Assembly (NCBI RefSeq): GCF_023701695.1
Contig: NZ_JAJOZC010000001.1
Location: 5,083,894 to 5,147,893, forward strand
DNA from: Streptomyces sp. RKAG290
GTDB taxonomy: Bacteria; Actinomycetota; Actinomycetes; Streptomycetales; Streptomycetaceae
Reading direction: 5' to 3'
Length of the DNA: 64,000 nucleotides
Positions 26,065 to 34,852 of this stretch are shown here, in pieces. How positions within the stretch are numbered: the first letter of the stretch is position 1; each line of letters opens with the position of its first letter. A model generated the notes under the pieces. That model saw only the letters and a program-made list of their open reading frames with translations, searched no databases and was not told where the DNA came from. The translations under genes and the position numbers were made by a program.

Positions 26065-27860
26065 ATGACCGCAGTGAATCCCGCCCAGACCCCCGCCGAG
26101 AACGCCGTGGGCCGCCCCACGCCGGTCACCAACGCCACGGGGCTGCAGAAGCCGTCCGGGATGCCGATCGGCAAGTACGGCCGCTACGAGGCCGTGGAGA
26201 TCCCCGACCGCACGTGGCCGGACAAGCGGGTCACCGTCGCACCCCGCTGGCTCTCCACCGACCTGCGTGACGGCAACCAGGCCCTGATCGACCCGATGTC
26301 GCCGGCCCGCAAGCGCGAGATGTTCGATCTGCTGGTGCGCATGGGCTACAAGGAGATCGAGGTCGGCTTCCCGTCCTCCGGCGAGACCGACTTCGCGTTC
26401 GTCCGCTCCATCATCGAAGAGGGCGCGATCCCCGAGGACGTGACGATCTCCGTCCTGACGCAGGCCCGCGAGGAACTGATCGAGCGGACCGTCGAATCGC
26501 TGGTCGGCGCCCGCCGCGCCACCGTGCACCTGTACAACGCGACCGCCCCACCTTCCGCCGCGTGGTCTTCCGCGGCTCGAAGGAGGAGGTCAAGCAGATC
26601 GCCGTGGACGGCACCCGGCTGGTCATGGAGTACGCCGAGAAGATCCTGGGTGAGGAGACGATCTTCGGCTACCAGTACAGCCCGGAGATCTTCACCGACA
26701 CCGAGCTGGACTTCGCCCTGGAGGTCTGCGAGGCCGTCTGTGACGTCTGGCAGCCCGAGGAGGGCCGCGAGATCATCCTCAACCTGCCCGCCACCGTGGA
26801 GCGTTCGACGCCGTCCACGCACGCGGACCGGTTCGAGTGGATGTCGCGCAACCTGTCGCGCCGCGAGTTCGTCTGCCTGTCCGTCCACCCGCACAACGAC
26901 CGCGGTACCGCTGTCGCCGCCGCCGAGCTGGCGCTGATGGCCGGGGCGGACCGGATCGAGGGCTGCCTGTTCGGCCAGGGCGAGCGCACGGGCAACGTCG
27001 ACCTGGTGACGCTGGGCATGAACCTCTTCTCCCAGGGCGTCGACCCGCAGATCGACTTCTCGCAGATCGACGAGATCCGCCGCACCAGCGAGTACTGCAA
27101 CCAGATGGAGGTCCACCCGCGCCACCCCTACGCGGGCGACCTGGTCTACACCGCCTTCTCCGGCTCCCACCAGGACGCCATCAAGAAGGGCTTCGACGCC
27201 ATGGAGGCCGACGCGGCCGCCCAGGGCAAGACGGTCGACGACATCGAGTGGGCGGTGCCGTACCTGCCGATCGACCCGAAGGACGTCGGCCGCAGTTACG
27301 AAGCCGTCATCCGGGTCAACTCGCAGTCCGGCAAGGGCGGAATCGCGTACGTCCTGAAGAACGACCACAAGCTGGACCTGCCGCGCCGGATGCAGATCGA
27401 GTACTCCCGGATCATTCAGGCCAAGACCGATGCCGAGGGTGGCGAGGTCACGCCGACGCAGATCTGGTCCACGTTCCAGGACGAGTACCTGCCCAACGCC
27501 GAGGACGCCGCGGCCCAGTGGGGCCGCGTCCAGCTCCGCTCCGGCCAGACCACGACCGGCACCGACGGACAGGACACGATCACCGTCGAGGCGACCGTGG
27601 ACGGCGTGGACGCCGTGCTCACCGGCACCGGCAACGGCCCGATCTCGGCGTTCTTCGAAGCGCTGCAGGCCATCGGCATCGATGCCCGGCTGCTGGACTA
27701 CACCGAGCACACGATGAGCGAGGGTGCGAGCGCGCAGGCCGCCTCCTACATCGAGTGCGCCATCGACGGAAAGGTCCTGTGGGGCATCGGCATCGACGCC
27801 AACACCACGAGGGCCTCGCTGAAGGCGGTCGTCTCGGCCGTCAACCGCGCCACCCGCTGA
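26065..27860 (+). CDS. leuA: 2-isopropylmalate synthase, one frameshift in this sequence
   Basis: First committed enzyme of leucine biosynthesis: condenses acetyl-CoA with 2-oxoisovalerate. The long actinobacterial form (about 598 residues) has the catalytic entry LSTDLRDGNQALIDPM, the metal site HPHNDRGTAVAAAELA and GCLFGQGERTGNVDL, and a C-terminal LeuA allosteric domain ending in GIGIDANTTRASLKAVVSAVNR. The frame breaks at 26546-26549 and is restored by one extra C, joining HLYNATAPTFRRVVFRGSKEEV. GAGGAG precedes the ATG. Control is by the leader peptide/attenuator upstream and probably Leu feedback through the C-terminal domain. Confidence 0.95.
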
Positions 27861-27898
27861 CCCGGCGCCCGAAAGGGCATGAAGTCGCACGGTCCGTG

Positions 27899-27929
27899 AC
27901 CCCGCCCGCCCGTACCCCGGGGGCGGGGT
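27899..27929 (+). terminator. Hairpin terminator after leuA
   Basis: ACCCCGCCC (27899-27907) pairs with GGGCGGGGT (27921-27929) over 9 bp, 40 nt after the stop. Confidence 0.6.
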
Positions 27930-28004
27930 TCGGCCATCTCCGGGCGGTTGTGACGACCGAGGTGCTGACGCCACCTCATGGATGTGGTTAACATCACGTC
28001 AACA

Positions 28005-28018
28005 CGGCAACGTTGCCG
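28005..28018. promoter_or_regulatory. 14-bp palindrome upstream of the TerB-like gene
   Basis: CGGCAACGTTGCCG is a perfect palindrome just upstream of the repeat element and 55 bp before the GTG start; possible operator. Confidence 0.4.
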
Positions 28019-28019
28019 A

Positions 28020-28055
28020 GGGGGCACCTCCCGTGCCCTTCGGGCTACGGGGGAG
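28020..28055. repeat. Streptomyces-type short palindromic repeat
   Basis: The segment begins with a GGGGGCACCTCCCGTGCCC arm, has a TTC loop and ends in GGGC-TACGGGGGAG, forming a stem of about 11 pairs. Its GGGGGCACCTCCC...GGGGGAG outline resembles a family of palindromic repeats that I recall being scattered through Streptomyces intergenic regions. It sits in the untranslated leader of the TerB-like gene, so it may affect expression. Confidence 0.55.
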
Positions 28056-28072
28056 TAACGGAGGTGTGCGAC

Positions 28073-28777
28073 GTGCGGTCAGCCCTGGGACAACGCGCCA
28101 TAAAGCTGCGTATCGGCGGCATTCGCACTATGTGGGACATCGCCGGTGACGGCGAGTTCTTCTGCCCCGGCTGCGGGGGCGATCGCAACTACCGCCGCCT
28201 CACCGGGCGTCGGCGCCTCACCTTCCTCGGCGTACCGCTGCTGCGCCGCGGCACCGTGGGGCCGGTCGTCGAATGCGCCGCCTGCCACCACCACTTCGAC
28301 ACCGACACGCTCGACCACCCCACCACCACCCGGTTCTCGGCGATGCTCAGGGACGCCGTGCACACCGTGGCGCTCGGTGTCCTGGCGGCCGGCGGCAGCA
28401 CGTCCCGCACGGTCCTGGCGACCGCGGTAGCCACCGTGCGCGGCGCCGGCTTCGACGACTGCACACAGGAGCAGCTCGCCACCGTCGTCGAGGTCCTCTC
28501 CGCCGACATCGGGCACGGCTCCGCGTTCGACCCCGCCGCCGAGGCCTGCGGCGCGGCCCTCGCCATCGAGCTCCACGAGGCGCTGGAGCCGCTGGCCCCG
28601 CACCTGGCCCCCGCCGGACGCGAATCGATCCTGCTGCAGGGCGCCAGGATCGCGCTCGCCGACGGCCCCTACAGCCAGGCCGAGCGCGAGGTGCTGACCA
28701 CGGTGGGCGGGGCGCTGCAGCTCCGGGCCGAGGACACGGCCCGCCTGCTCGCCGCAGCGGCGCGCACGCCCTCCTAG
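28073..28777 (+). CDS. Zinc-ribbon TerB-like (tellurite resistance family) protein
   Basis: A 234-residue protein with an N-terminal zinc ribbon (CPGCGGDRNYRRLTGR and later CAACHHHFDTD) and a C-terminal all-helical TerB-like domain containing the acidic pattern RIALADGPYSQAEREVLTTVGGAL. TerB-like domains are linked to membrane stress and metal responses, but the function of this actinobacterial version is unknown. GTG at 28073 is chosen because GGAGG lies 8 nt upstream. It stands alone between the leuA terminator and its own hairpin. Confidence 0.8.
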   Translation: MRSALGQRAIKLRIGGIRTMWDIAGDGEFFCPGCGGDRNYRRLTGRRRLTFLGVPLLRRGTVGPVVECAACHHHFDTDTLDHPTTTRFSAMLRDAVHTVALGVLAAGGSTSRTVLATAVATVRGAGFDDCTQEQLATVVEVLSADIGHGSAFDPAAEACGAALAIELHEALEPLAPHLAPAGRESILLQGARIALADGPYSQAEREVLTTVGGALQLRAEDTARLLAAAARTPS

Positions 28778-28813
28778 CAGCCCACCGCGGCATCCCCAGG
28801 TGCGCACGGCCCT

Positions 28814-28840
28814 CCCAGGAGGTGCTGAAGCCCTCCTGGG
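28814..28840 (+). terminator. Hairpin terminator after the TerB-like gene
   Basis: CCCAGGAGG (28814-28822) pairs with CCTCCTGGG (28832-28840), 9 bp with a 9-nt loop. Confidence 0.7.
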
Positions 28841-28859
28841 GCCTTCTCGCTGCACCGCA

Positions 28860-28883
28860 CCGGTACTCCCGCGGGAGTACCGG
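28860..28883. promoter_or_regulatory. 24-bp perfect palindrome upstream of the MMPL-HK-RR operon
   Basis: The half-sites CCGGTACTCCCG and CGGGAGTACCGG abut with no spacer. It lies 117 bp before the MMPL start. The operon ends in a NarL-type response regulator, so this is the best candidate for that regulator's own operator. Confidence 0.65.
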
Positions 28884-28999
28884 GGGCGCCGTACCCACCC
28901 AGGCAGTAGCCGGGAAGTCCGCCCACGGTGCGAGGAAAGAGGCCCGGTCCGACGGGAGTCTGGAGATGACCAGACATCCGGACGGAAGGGGGGCCTGCC

Positions 29000-31105
29000 A
29001 TGCGGGCCGCAACGCAGGACAGGGTCAAGGGGCGGCGGCCACGCGGCCGGTGGCGCGTGCTGCCCTGGGCGGTCGTGGCGCTGTGGGTCGCCGCGATCGC
29101 GATCGCCGGGCCGCTGGCGGGCAAGCTCGCGGACGTACAGGCCAACCGGGCCGTCGACTACCTGCCGGCGAGCGCCGACTCCACCCAGGTGGCGAAGATC
29201 CAGGACGCGCTGCCCGGCGGTGAGTCCACCGACCTGGTCCTCGTCTACCACCGCGACGGCGGACTCACCCCGGCCGACCGGACCGCGGCTGCCCGGCAGA
29301 CCGCGGCGGTGGCGAGCGGCCACGACCTCACCGCACCCCCGCGAGCCGTCCCCTCCAAGGACGGGACGACCCTGATGTACCCGGTGTCCTCCACCGGGCC
29401 GGGCCACGACGACGAGGCCAGGACGGCGTTCGTCGACGAGGTGCGCGGGACGGTGCGGGGCGGCCACGGACTGGACGCCGAGGTCGGCGGCCCCGGTGCG
29501 CTGGCCACCGACGCGCAGAAGGTCTACGGCTCGCTCGGCGGCCCGCTGCTCTACACGACGGTCGCCGTCGTCGCGATCCTGCTGATCGTCATCTACCGCA
29601 GCCCGCTGCTGTGGCTGGTGCCGCTCGTCGTCGCGGGCGTCGCCGACGCACTGTCGATGGCCGTCGTATACGGGCTCAACCGGGGCTTCGACGTCACCGT
29701 CACCGGCCAGAGCTCCGCGGTGATGACCATTCTCGTCTTCGGCGCGGGCACCGACTACGCACTCCTGCTCGTCTCCCGCTACCGCGAGGAACTGACCCGC
29801 TTCGCCCGGCCGCACGACGCGATGGCGGCTGCCCTGCGGGGCTGCGGACCCGCTGTCGTCGCCTCCTCCGCGACCGTCGCGGCGGGCCTCCTGTGCCTGC
29901 TGGCCGCCGATCTCACCAGCAGCCGGGGCATGGGACCCATCGCGGCCGTCGGCGTGCTGTGCGCCCTCCTGGCGATGACGACACTGCTGCCGGCGCTGCT
30001 GGTCCTCCTCGGCCGCCGGGTGTTCTGGCCGCTCGTCCCCACGTACGGCAGCGAACCCGGGCGGCGGCGCTCGCTCTTCGCCGTCATGGGCGGCTCGGCC
30101 GGACGCCGGCCCGTAGCCGTGCTCGTCAGCGGCGGAGTGCTGCTGGGCGCACTGTCGCTCGGGGTGTTCAACCTGCCGGGCGACCTCAAGCAGGAGGACT
30201 CCTTCACCAGCAAGCCGGACTCGGTCGTGGCCATGGAGACACTCGCCGACGCCTACCCCGGCCGCTCCGCCCAGCCGATCACCGTGCTCGCCCCCACCCG
30301 CCGGGCCGCCGCCGCGCTGGCGAAGGCCCGCGCCACCGAGGGCGTCGCCGCCGTCGAACGGGGCCGAAGCGGGGGCGGCTGGACCGAACTGTCCGTCGTT
30401 GCCGAGGCCGAGCCCGAGTCAGCGGGGGAGCGCGACACCGTCCGGGCCCTGCGGGACGGTCTGGACGGCAGCCACGTCGGCGGCCCCGGCGCCCAGCAGA
30501 TGGACCTGGAGGCGGCCAGCTCCCGGGACCTGCGGATCGTCGTCCCGCTCGTCCTGCTCTCCGTCCTGCTGATCCTGATCGCACTGCTGCGCAGCCTCGT
30601 CGCCCCGCTGCTGCTCGTCGTCGCCGTCGTCGCCGTCTGGGGTGCCGCGCTCGGCATCGGCGGACTGCTCTTCGAACCGCTCCTCGGGCTCAAGGGCACC
30701 GACCCCGGACTGCCCCTGCTGTCCTTCGTCTTCCTGGTGGCGCTCGGCGTCGACTACGGGATCTTCCTGATGCACCGGGTCCGCGAGGAATCCCGGGCCG
30801 GCGCCGAACCCACCGCCGCCGCCCTCACCGCACTGCGCACCACCGGCGGGGTGATCGCCTCGGCGGGCCTGGTGCTCGCCGCCACGTTCGCCGTCCTGAC
30901 GAACATGCCGCTGACCTCCCTGGTCGAAATGGGGTTCGTCATCGCCGTCGGCGTCCTGCTCGACACCTTCCTCGTCCGCACCTATCTGGTGACCTCGGCG
31001 AGCGTGGCCCTCCAGCGGAGGATCTGGTGGCCGGGCGCGCTCAGCCGGACCCCGGCCGCACCCGTGCCGCGCGCACCCGAACCGGAACTCCTCAGGGCAC
31101 CCTGA
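29000..31105 (+). CDS. MMPL/RND-family membrane exporter
   Basis: A 701-residue inner-membrane transporter of the MMPL type, which exports lipids, polyketides or drugs using proton motive force. It has the duplicated layout: one N-terminal membrane segment, an exported loop (residues 40-175), five to six segments including FGAGTDYALLLVSRYREEL, a second loop, and five more segments with LGVDYGIFLMHRVREE. The two GTDYALL/GVDYGIF motifs hold the proton-relay Asp and Tyr residues. GGAAGGGGGG precedes the ATG. It is followed 32 bp later by its probable sensor kinase and regulator; substrate unknown. Confidence 0.93.
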   Translation: MRAATQDRVKGRRPRGRWRVLPWAVVALWVAAIAIAGPLAGKLADVQANRAVDYLPASADSTQVAKIQDALPGGESTDLVLVYHRDGGLTPADRTAAARQTAAVASGHDLTAPPRAVPSKDGTTLMYPVSSTGPGHDDEARTAFVDEVRGTVRGGHGLDAEVGGPGALATDAQKVYGSLGGPLLYTTVAVVAILLIVIYRSPLLWLVPLVVAGVADALSMAVVYGLNRGFDVTVTGQSSAVMTILVFGAGTDYALLLVSRYREELTRFARPHDAMAAALRGCGPAVVASSATVAAGLLCLLAADLTSSRGMGPIAAVGVLCALLAMTTLLPALLVLLGRRVFWPLVPTYGSEPGRRRSLFAVMGGSAGRRPVAVLVSGGVLLGALSLGVFNLPGDLKQEDSFTSKPDSVVAMETLADAYPGRSAQPITVLAPTRRAAAALAKARATEGVAAVERGRSGGGWTELSVVAEAEPESAGERDTVRALRDGLDGSHVGGPGAQQMDLEAASSRDLRIVVPLVLLSVLLILIALLRSLVAPLLLVVAVVAVWGAALGIGGLLFEPLLGLKGTDPGLPLLSFVFLVALGVDYGIFLMHRVREESRAGAEPTAAALTALRTTGGVIASAGLVLAATFAVLTNMPLTSLVEMGFVIAVGVLLDTFLVRTYLVTSASVALQRRIWWPGALSRTPAAPVPRAPEPELLRAP

Positions 31106-31137
31106 CAGTGCCCGGCCCCGTACCGGAGGATGGCACC

Positions 31138-32451
31138 GTGCCCCGAACCACGCACCGCCGCGAGCGCATCCTGGCCGTCGTCAACCGAGACCCCATGCAC
31201 GCGCCGCACCGGACGCGCACCGACGCCCTCATCGCGGTGGGCGCCGGTGCGCTCTCCGCGGCCCTCGCCCTGTTCAGCGACGGCGCCCACGCCCCCGACG
31301 CACTCGGCTGGCTGCTGCTGTCGGCCAGCGTCGTCCCGCTCGTCTGGCGACGGCGCGCACCGGTACTCGCACTGGCCGCCATGGTCCCGGCGCTGGCGCT
31401 CTACCACGGCCTCGACAACGCCCACACGGCCCCGATGCCGCAGACCTGGATCGCGCTCTACACCGTCGCCGTGACCGGCCGCCCGCTGCGCACCCTGCTC
31501 GCCGGCATCGGCGTGATGTCCGTGATGCTGACCGTGGTGCTCGGCATCAGCGCACACGACGGGTTCGAACTGCTGCGGATCTCCGGCTGGATCGTCGCGG
31601 TGCTGTTCTGCGGGGTGGACGTCCGCATCTACCGCCAGTACGTCGCCTCGGTGCTGGAGCGTGCCGAACGCGCCGAACGGACCCGCGAGGAGGAGGCCCG
31701 GCGGCGGGTCGCCGAGGAACGGCTGCGGATCGCCCGCGACCTGCACGACCTGCTGGCCCACAGCATCACGCTCATCGGCGTGCAGGCCTCGGTGGCCTCG
31801 CACATCCTGACCGTCGACCCGGAACGGCTCGACCGGCAGGCGATCGCCGCGTCGCTGGACGACATCGCCGGCACCTGCCGGGAGGCCAGGGCCGAACTGC
31901 GCACGACACTGCAGGTCCTGCGCGACCCCGGGCACGAGGGCCGGCCCGACGCGGACGGCCCGCTGCCCGACCTGGCCGCGCTGCCCGGCCTCGTACGGGC
32001 CGCGGAGGCGGCCGGGGCGCAGGTCGACCTGCGGGTGCGCGCCCCCGGCGGCCGCCTGGCCCCGGCGACCGGAGCGGCCGCGTACCGGATCGTCCAGGAG
32101 TCACTGACCAACGCGGTACGGCACGCCGGGGCCGGCGTCCGCGTCAGCGTCACCGTGGAGCCGACCGGAGCCGGCGCGCTGCGGGTCACGGTCACCGACG
32201 ACGGCACCGGCCCGGTGGAAGACGGCTCCGCGCCCGGTTTCGGCATCGTCGGGATGCGGGAACGGGCCCGCAGCACCGGTGGCACGCTGGACGCCGGGCC
32301 CCGCCCGGGCGGCGGCTTCGAGGTCTCGGCGCTGCTGCCGTTCCAGGAACAGGACCAGGTGCAGGACCAGGTGCAGGGGCAGGGTCAAGGCCACGGACAC
32401 AGCCACGGCCACGGCCAGGACCAGGCACAGAAACCGGAGACCGTCTCATGA
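31138..32451 (+). CDS. Sensor histidine kinase (NarL-partner type) with a Gln/His-rich tail
   Basis: A 437-residue kinase. The first 150 residues hold about five membrane segments with almost no exported domain, so it may sense the membrane itself, like DesK. The HisKA_3 box is ARDLHDLLAHSITLIGVQAS with phospho-acceptor His in DLHDLLAH; the HATPase region has YRIVQESLTNAVRHAGAG and GFGIVGMRERARSTGG. GGAGG lies 7 nt before the GTG at 31138. The C-terminal 30 residues are a repeat-rich Gln/Asp/Val then Gly/His tail (HGHSHGHGQDQAQ), unusual for the family. ATGA overlap with the regulator gene. Confidence 0.93.
   Translation: MPRTTHRRERILAVVNRDPMHAPHRTRTDALIAVGAGALSAALALFSDGAHAPDALGWLLLSASVVPLVWRRRAPVLALAAMVPALALYHGLDNAHTAPMPQTWIALYTVAVTGRPLRTLLAGIGVMSVMLTVVLGISAHDGFELLRISGWIVAVLFCGVDVRIYRQYVASVLERAERAERTREEEARRRVAEERLRIARDLHDLLAHSITLIGVQASVASHILTVDPERLDRQAIAASLDDIAGTCREARAELRTTLQVLRDPGHEGRPDADGPLPDLAALPGLVRAAEAAGAQVDLRVRAPGGRLAPATGAAAYRIVQESLTNAVRHAGAGVRVSVTVEPTGAGALRVTVTDDGTGPVEDGSAPGFGIVGMRERARSTGGTLDAGPRPGGGFEVSALLPFQEQDQVQDQVQGQGQGHGHSHGHGQDQAQKPETVS
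32344..32430 (+). repeat. Low-complexity repeats coding the kinase tail
   Basis: The unit caggaccaggtg occurs twice in tandem, followed by degenerate cagggtcaaggccac and cacggccacggc units. They encode the Gln/Asp/Val and His/Gly-rich tail of the histidine kinase and probably arose by slippage. Confidence 0.75.
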
Positions 32452-33131
32452 TCCGAGTGCTGCTCGCCGACGACCAGACGCTCGTCCGGGCGGCGTTCGC
32501 GATGCTCATCGGCTCCGACCCGGACATGGAGGTCGTCGGCGAGGCCGCCACCGGCCTCGAAGCGGTCGCGCTCGCCCGTTCCGCGCGCGCCGACCTCGTG
32601 GTGATGGACATCCGGATGCCGGAGCTCGACGGCATCGAGGCGACCCGCCGCATCGCCGCCGACGAGGACCTCGCCGGCGTGAAGGTGCTGGTCCTGACCA
32701 CGTACGACACCGATGACCACGTGGTGGAGGCGCTGCGCGCCGGCGCATCCGGCTTCCTGGTCAAGGACACCCGGCCCGCCGACCTGCTCGCCGCCATCAA
32801 GACGGTGGCCGCGGGCGAGGCCCTGCTCTCACCCGGCCCGACCGCGCGCCTGATCGCCAGGGTCCTCAGCGCCCCCAGTGCTCCGCCAGCCGCCGGGCCC
32901 GGCGGCCCCGAGTCGCTCTCCGACCGCGAACGCCAGGTCCTCGGCCTGGTGGCGCGCGGCCTCAACAACACCGAGATCGCCGAGACCCTCGGCCTCAGCC
33001 CGCTCACCGCCAAGACCCACGTGAGCCGGATCATGGGCAAGGCCGGCGCCCGTGACCGCGCCCAGCTGGTGATCATCGCGTACGAATCCGGGCTGGTGGT
33101 GGCCGCCGGCGGCGGCCCGGCCGGAAACTGA
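32448..33131 (+). CDS. NarL/FixJ-family response regulator
   Basis: A 227-residue two-component regulator. The receiver domain has acidic D8/D9, phospho-acceptor D54 in VVMDIRMPELDG, a conserved Thr in LTTYDTDD and Lys in FLVKDTRPADLL. A Pro/Ala-rich linker leads to a LuxR-type HTH (LSDRERQVLGLVARGLNNTEIAETLGLSPLTAKTHVSRIM). The ATG overlaps the kinase stop by 4 nt. Expected to be phosphorylated by the upstream kinase and to control the MMPL operon, probably via the 24-bp palindrome at 28860. Confidence 0.95.
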   Translation: MIRVLLADDQTLVRAAFAMLIGSDPDMEVVGEAATGLEAVALARSARADLVVMDIRMPELDGIEATRRIAADEDLAGVKVLVLTTYDTDDHVVEALRAGASGFLVKDTRPADLLAAIKTVAAGEALLSPGPTARLIARVLSAPSAPPAAGPGGPESLSDRERQVLGLVARGLNNTEIAETLGLSPLTAKTHVSRIMGKAGARDRAQLVIIAYESGLVVAAGGGPAGN

Positions 33132-33176
33132 GCGGACCTGGTTGCGGGGGCGGCCCCGGCGGCCGCCCGCGTACCG

Positions 33177-33182
33177 GACAAT
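33177..33182 (+). promoter_or_regulatory. -10-like hexamer 6 nt before recO
   Basis: GACAAT ends 6 nt before the ATG at 33189; same arrangement as upstream of era and the dihydrouridine synthase. Confidence 0.5.
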
Positions 33183-33188
33183 GGACCC

Positions 33189-33934
33189 ATGAGCTTGTTC
33201 CGGGACGACGGCGTGGTGCTCCGCACACAGAAGCTGGGCGAGGCCGACCGGATCATCACGATCCTGACCCGGGGCCACGGCCGGGTACGGGCCGTCGCGC
33301 GCGGGGTGCGGCGCACGAAGTCGAAGTTCGGGGCCCGGCTGGAGCCGTTCTCCCACGTGGACGTGCAGTTCTTCGCACGCGGCAGCGAACTGGTGGGACG
33401 CGGCCTGCCGCTCTGCACCCAGAGCGAGACGATCGCCCCGTACGGCGGCGGCATCGTGACCGACTACGGGCGCTACACCGCGGGCACCGCGATGCTGGAG
33501 ACCGCCGAGCGCTTCACCGACCACGAGGGCGAGCCCGCGGTCCAGCAGTACCTGCTGCTGGTGGGCGGGCTGCGCACACTGGCCCGGGGGAGCACGAGCC
33601 GAACCTCATCCTCGACGCCTTCCTGCTGCGCTCCCTCGCCGTCAACGGCTACGCGCCCAGCTTCGACGACTGCGCCCGGTGCGGAATGCCCGGACCGAAC
33701 CGTTTCTTCTCCGTCGCGGCGGGCGGCGTCATATGCGGCGACTGCCGGGTACCCGGCAGCGTCGTACCCTCGGCTGAGGCCGTCACCCTGCTGAGCGCAC
33801 TGCTCACCGGTGACTGGGAGACGGCGGACGCGTGCGAGGCGCGTCATGTCAGGGAGGGGAGCGGGCTGGTGTCCGCCTATCTGCACTGGCATCTGGAGCG
33901 CGGACTGCGCTCACTGCGGTACGTAGAGAAGTGA
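33189..33934 (+). CDS. recO: DNA repair protein RecO, one frameshift in this sequence
   Basis: About 248 residues. RecO helps load RecA on SSB-coated DNA in the RecFOR pathway. The N-terminal OB fold begins MSLFRDDGVVLRTQKLGEADRIITILTR and includes GVRRTKSKFGARLEPF; the C-terminal part has the zinc site CARCGMP...CGDC and ends LERGLRSLRYVEK. One G must be added to the run 33586-33590 to join TLARG to EHEPNLILDAFLLRSLAVNGY. No ribosome binding site precedes the ATG, in keeping with the leaderless pattern. uppS follows after 35 bp, a conserved pairing. Confidence 0.94.
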
Positions 33935-33969
33935 CACGGGCAGATCAGCCAGAAGGAGCGGGACAGTTC

Positions 33970-34803
33970 ATGGCAGTACGCGGGATTCTCGGCGGCCGTA
34001 ACCGGCGCGACTACAAGACCCCGGAGCCGCACCCGTCCGGTGCCACGCCGCCGAAGATCCCCGGTGAGCTGGTGCCCAAGCACGTCGCCGTGGTGATGGA
34101 CGGCAACGGCCGCTGGGCCAAGGAGCGCGGTCTGCCGCGCACCGAGGGCCACAAGGTCGGCGAGGGCGTCGTCATGGACGTGCTCAAGGGCTGCATCGAG
34201 ATGGGCGTCAAGAACCTCTCGCTGTACGCCTTCTCCACCGAGAACTGGAAGCGGTCCCCGGAGGAGGTGAAGTTCCTGATGAACTTCAACCGGGACGTCA
34301 TCCGCCGCCGCCGTGACGAGATGGACGCGCTCGGCATCCGGATCCGCTGGGTCGGCCGCATGCCGAAGCTGTGGAAGTCCGTCGTCCAGGAGCTCCAGAT
34401 CGCTCAGGAGCAGACCAAGGACAACGACAAGATGACGCTGTACTTCTGCGTCAACTACGGCGGCCGGGCCGAGATCGCCGACGCCGCGCAGCGGATCGCG
34501 CAGGACGTCGCGGCCGGGAAGCTCGACCCGTCGAAGGTCAACGAGAAGACCTTCGCGAAGTACATCTACTACCCGGACATGCCGGACGTCGACCTCTTCG
34601 TCCGCCCCAGCGGCGAGCAGCGCACGTCCAACTACCTGATCTGGCAGAGCGCGTACGCCGAGATGGTCTTCCAGGACGTGCTGTGGCCGGACTTCGACCG
34701 CCGCGACCTGTGGCGGGCCTGTCTGGAATTCGCCCAGCGCGACCGGCGGTTCGGCGGCGCGATCGAGGCGGCGGGCGCCAAGGCCGACCCCTCCGCGGGC
34801 TGA
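33970..34803 (+). CDS. uppS: Isoprenyl transferase (undecaprenyl diphosphate synthase family)
   Basis: A 277-residue cis-prenyltransferase that makes the polyprenyl diphosphate carrier for cell-wall synthesis. The substrate pocket has VVMDGNGRWAKERGLPRTEGH (catalytic Asp), then YAFSTENWKRSPEEV and, near the end, VDLFVRPSGEQRTSNYLIWQSAYAE with the conserved Arg/Ser pairs. The ATG at 33970 follows AGAAGGAG; the longer frame from 33832 overlaps recO and is rejected. A strong bidirectional hairpin separates it from convergent zur. Confidence 0.95.
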   Translation: MAVRGILGGRNRRDYKTPEPHPSGATPPKIPGELVPKHVAVVMDGNGRWAKERGLPRTEGHKVGEGVVMDVLKGCIEMGVKNLSLYAFSTENWKRSPEEVKFLMNFNRDVIRRRRDEMDALGIRIRWVGRMPKLWKSVVQELQIAQEQTKDNDKMTLYFCVNYGGRAEIADAAQRIAQDVAAGKLDPSKVNEKTFAKYIYYPDMPDVDLFVRPSGEQRTSNYLIWQSAYAEMVFQDVLWPDFDRRDLWRACLEFAQRDRRFGGAIEAAGAKADPSAG

Positions 34804-34821
34804 GGAGCGGGGAGCCGGCCG

Positions 34822-34849
34822 GCGGGGGCTCCGGAAGCGGAGCCCCCGC
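34822..34849. terminator. Bidirectional terminator between uppS and zur
   Basis: GCGGGGGCTCCG (34822-34833) pairs perfectly with 34838-34849 around a GAAG loop; it can serve both convergent genes and ends 3 nt before the zur stop. Confidence 0.82.
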
Positions 34850-34852
34850 GGG

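Noticed and set aside
26546..26549. Programmed ribosomal frameshifting in leuA (and at the other eight breaks)
   Set aside because: No slippery heptamer or conserved downstream structure is shared; the breaks occur in unrelated families, always as a missing base in a G/C run.
28020..28055. A riboswitch (for example a c-di-AMP type) before the TerB-like gene
   Set aside because: The sequence is a simple hairpin resembling dispersed Streptomyces repeats; no riboswitch core motif was recognised.
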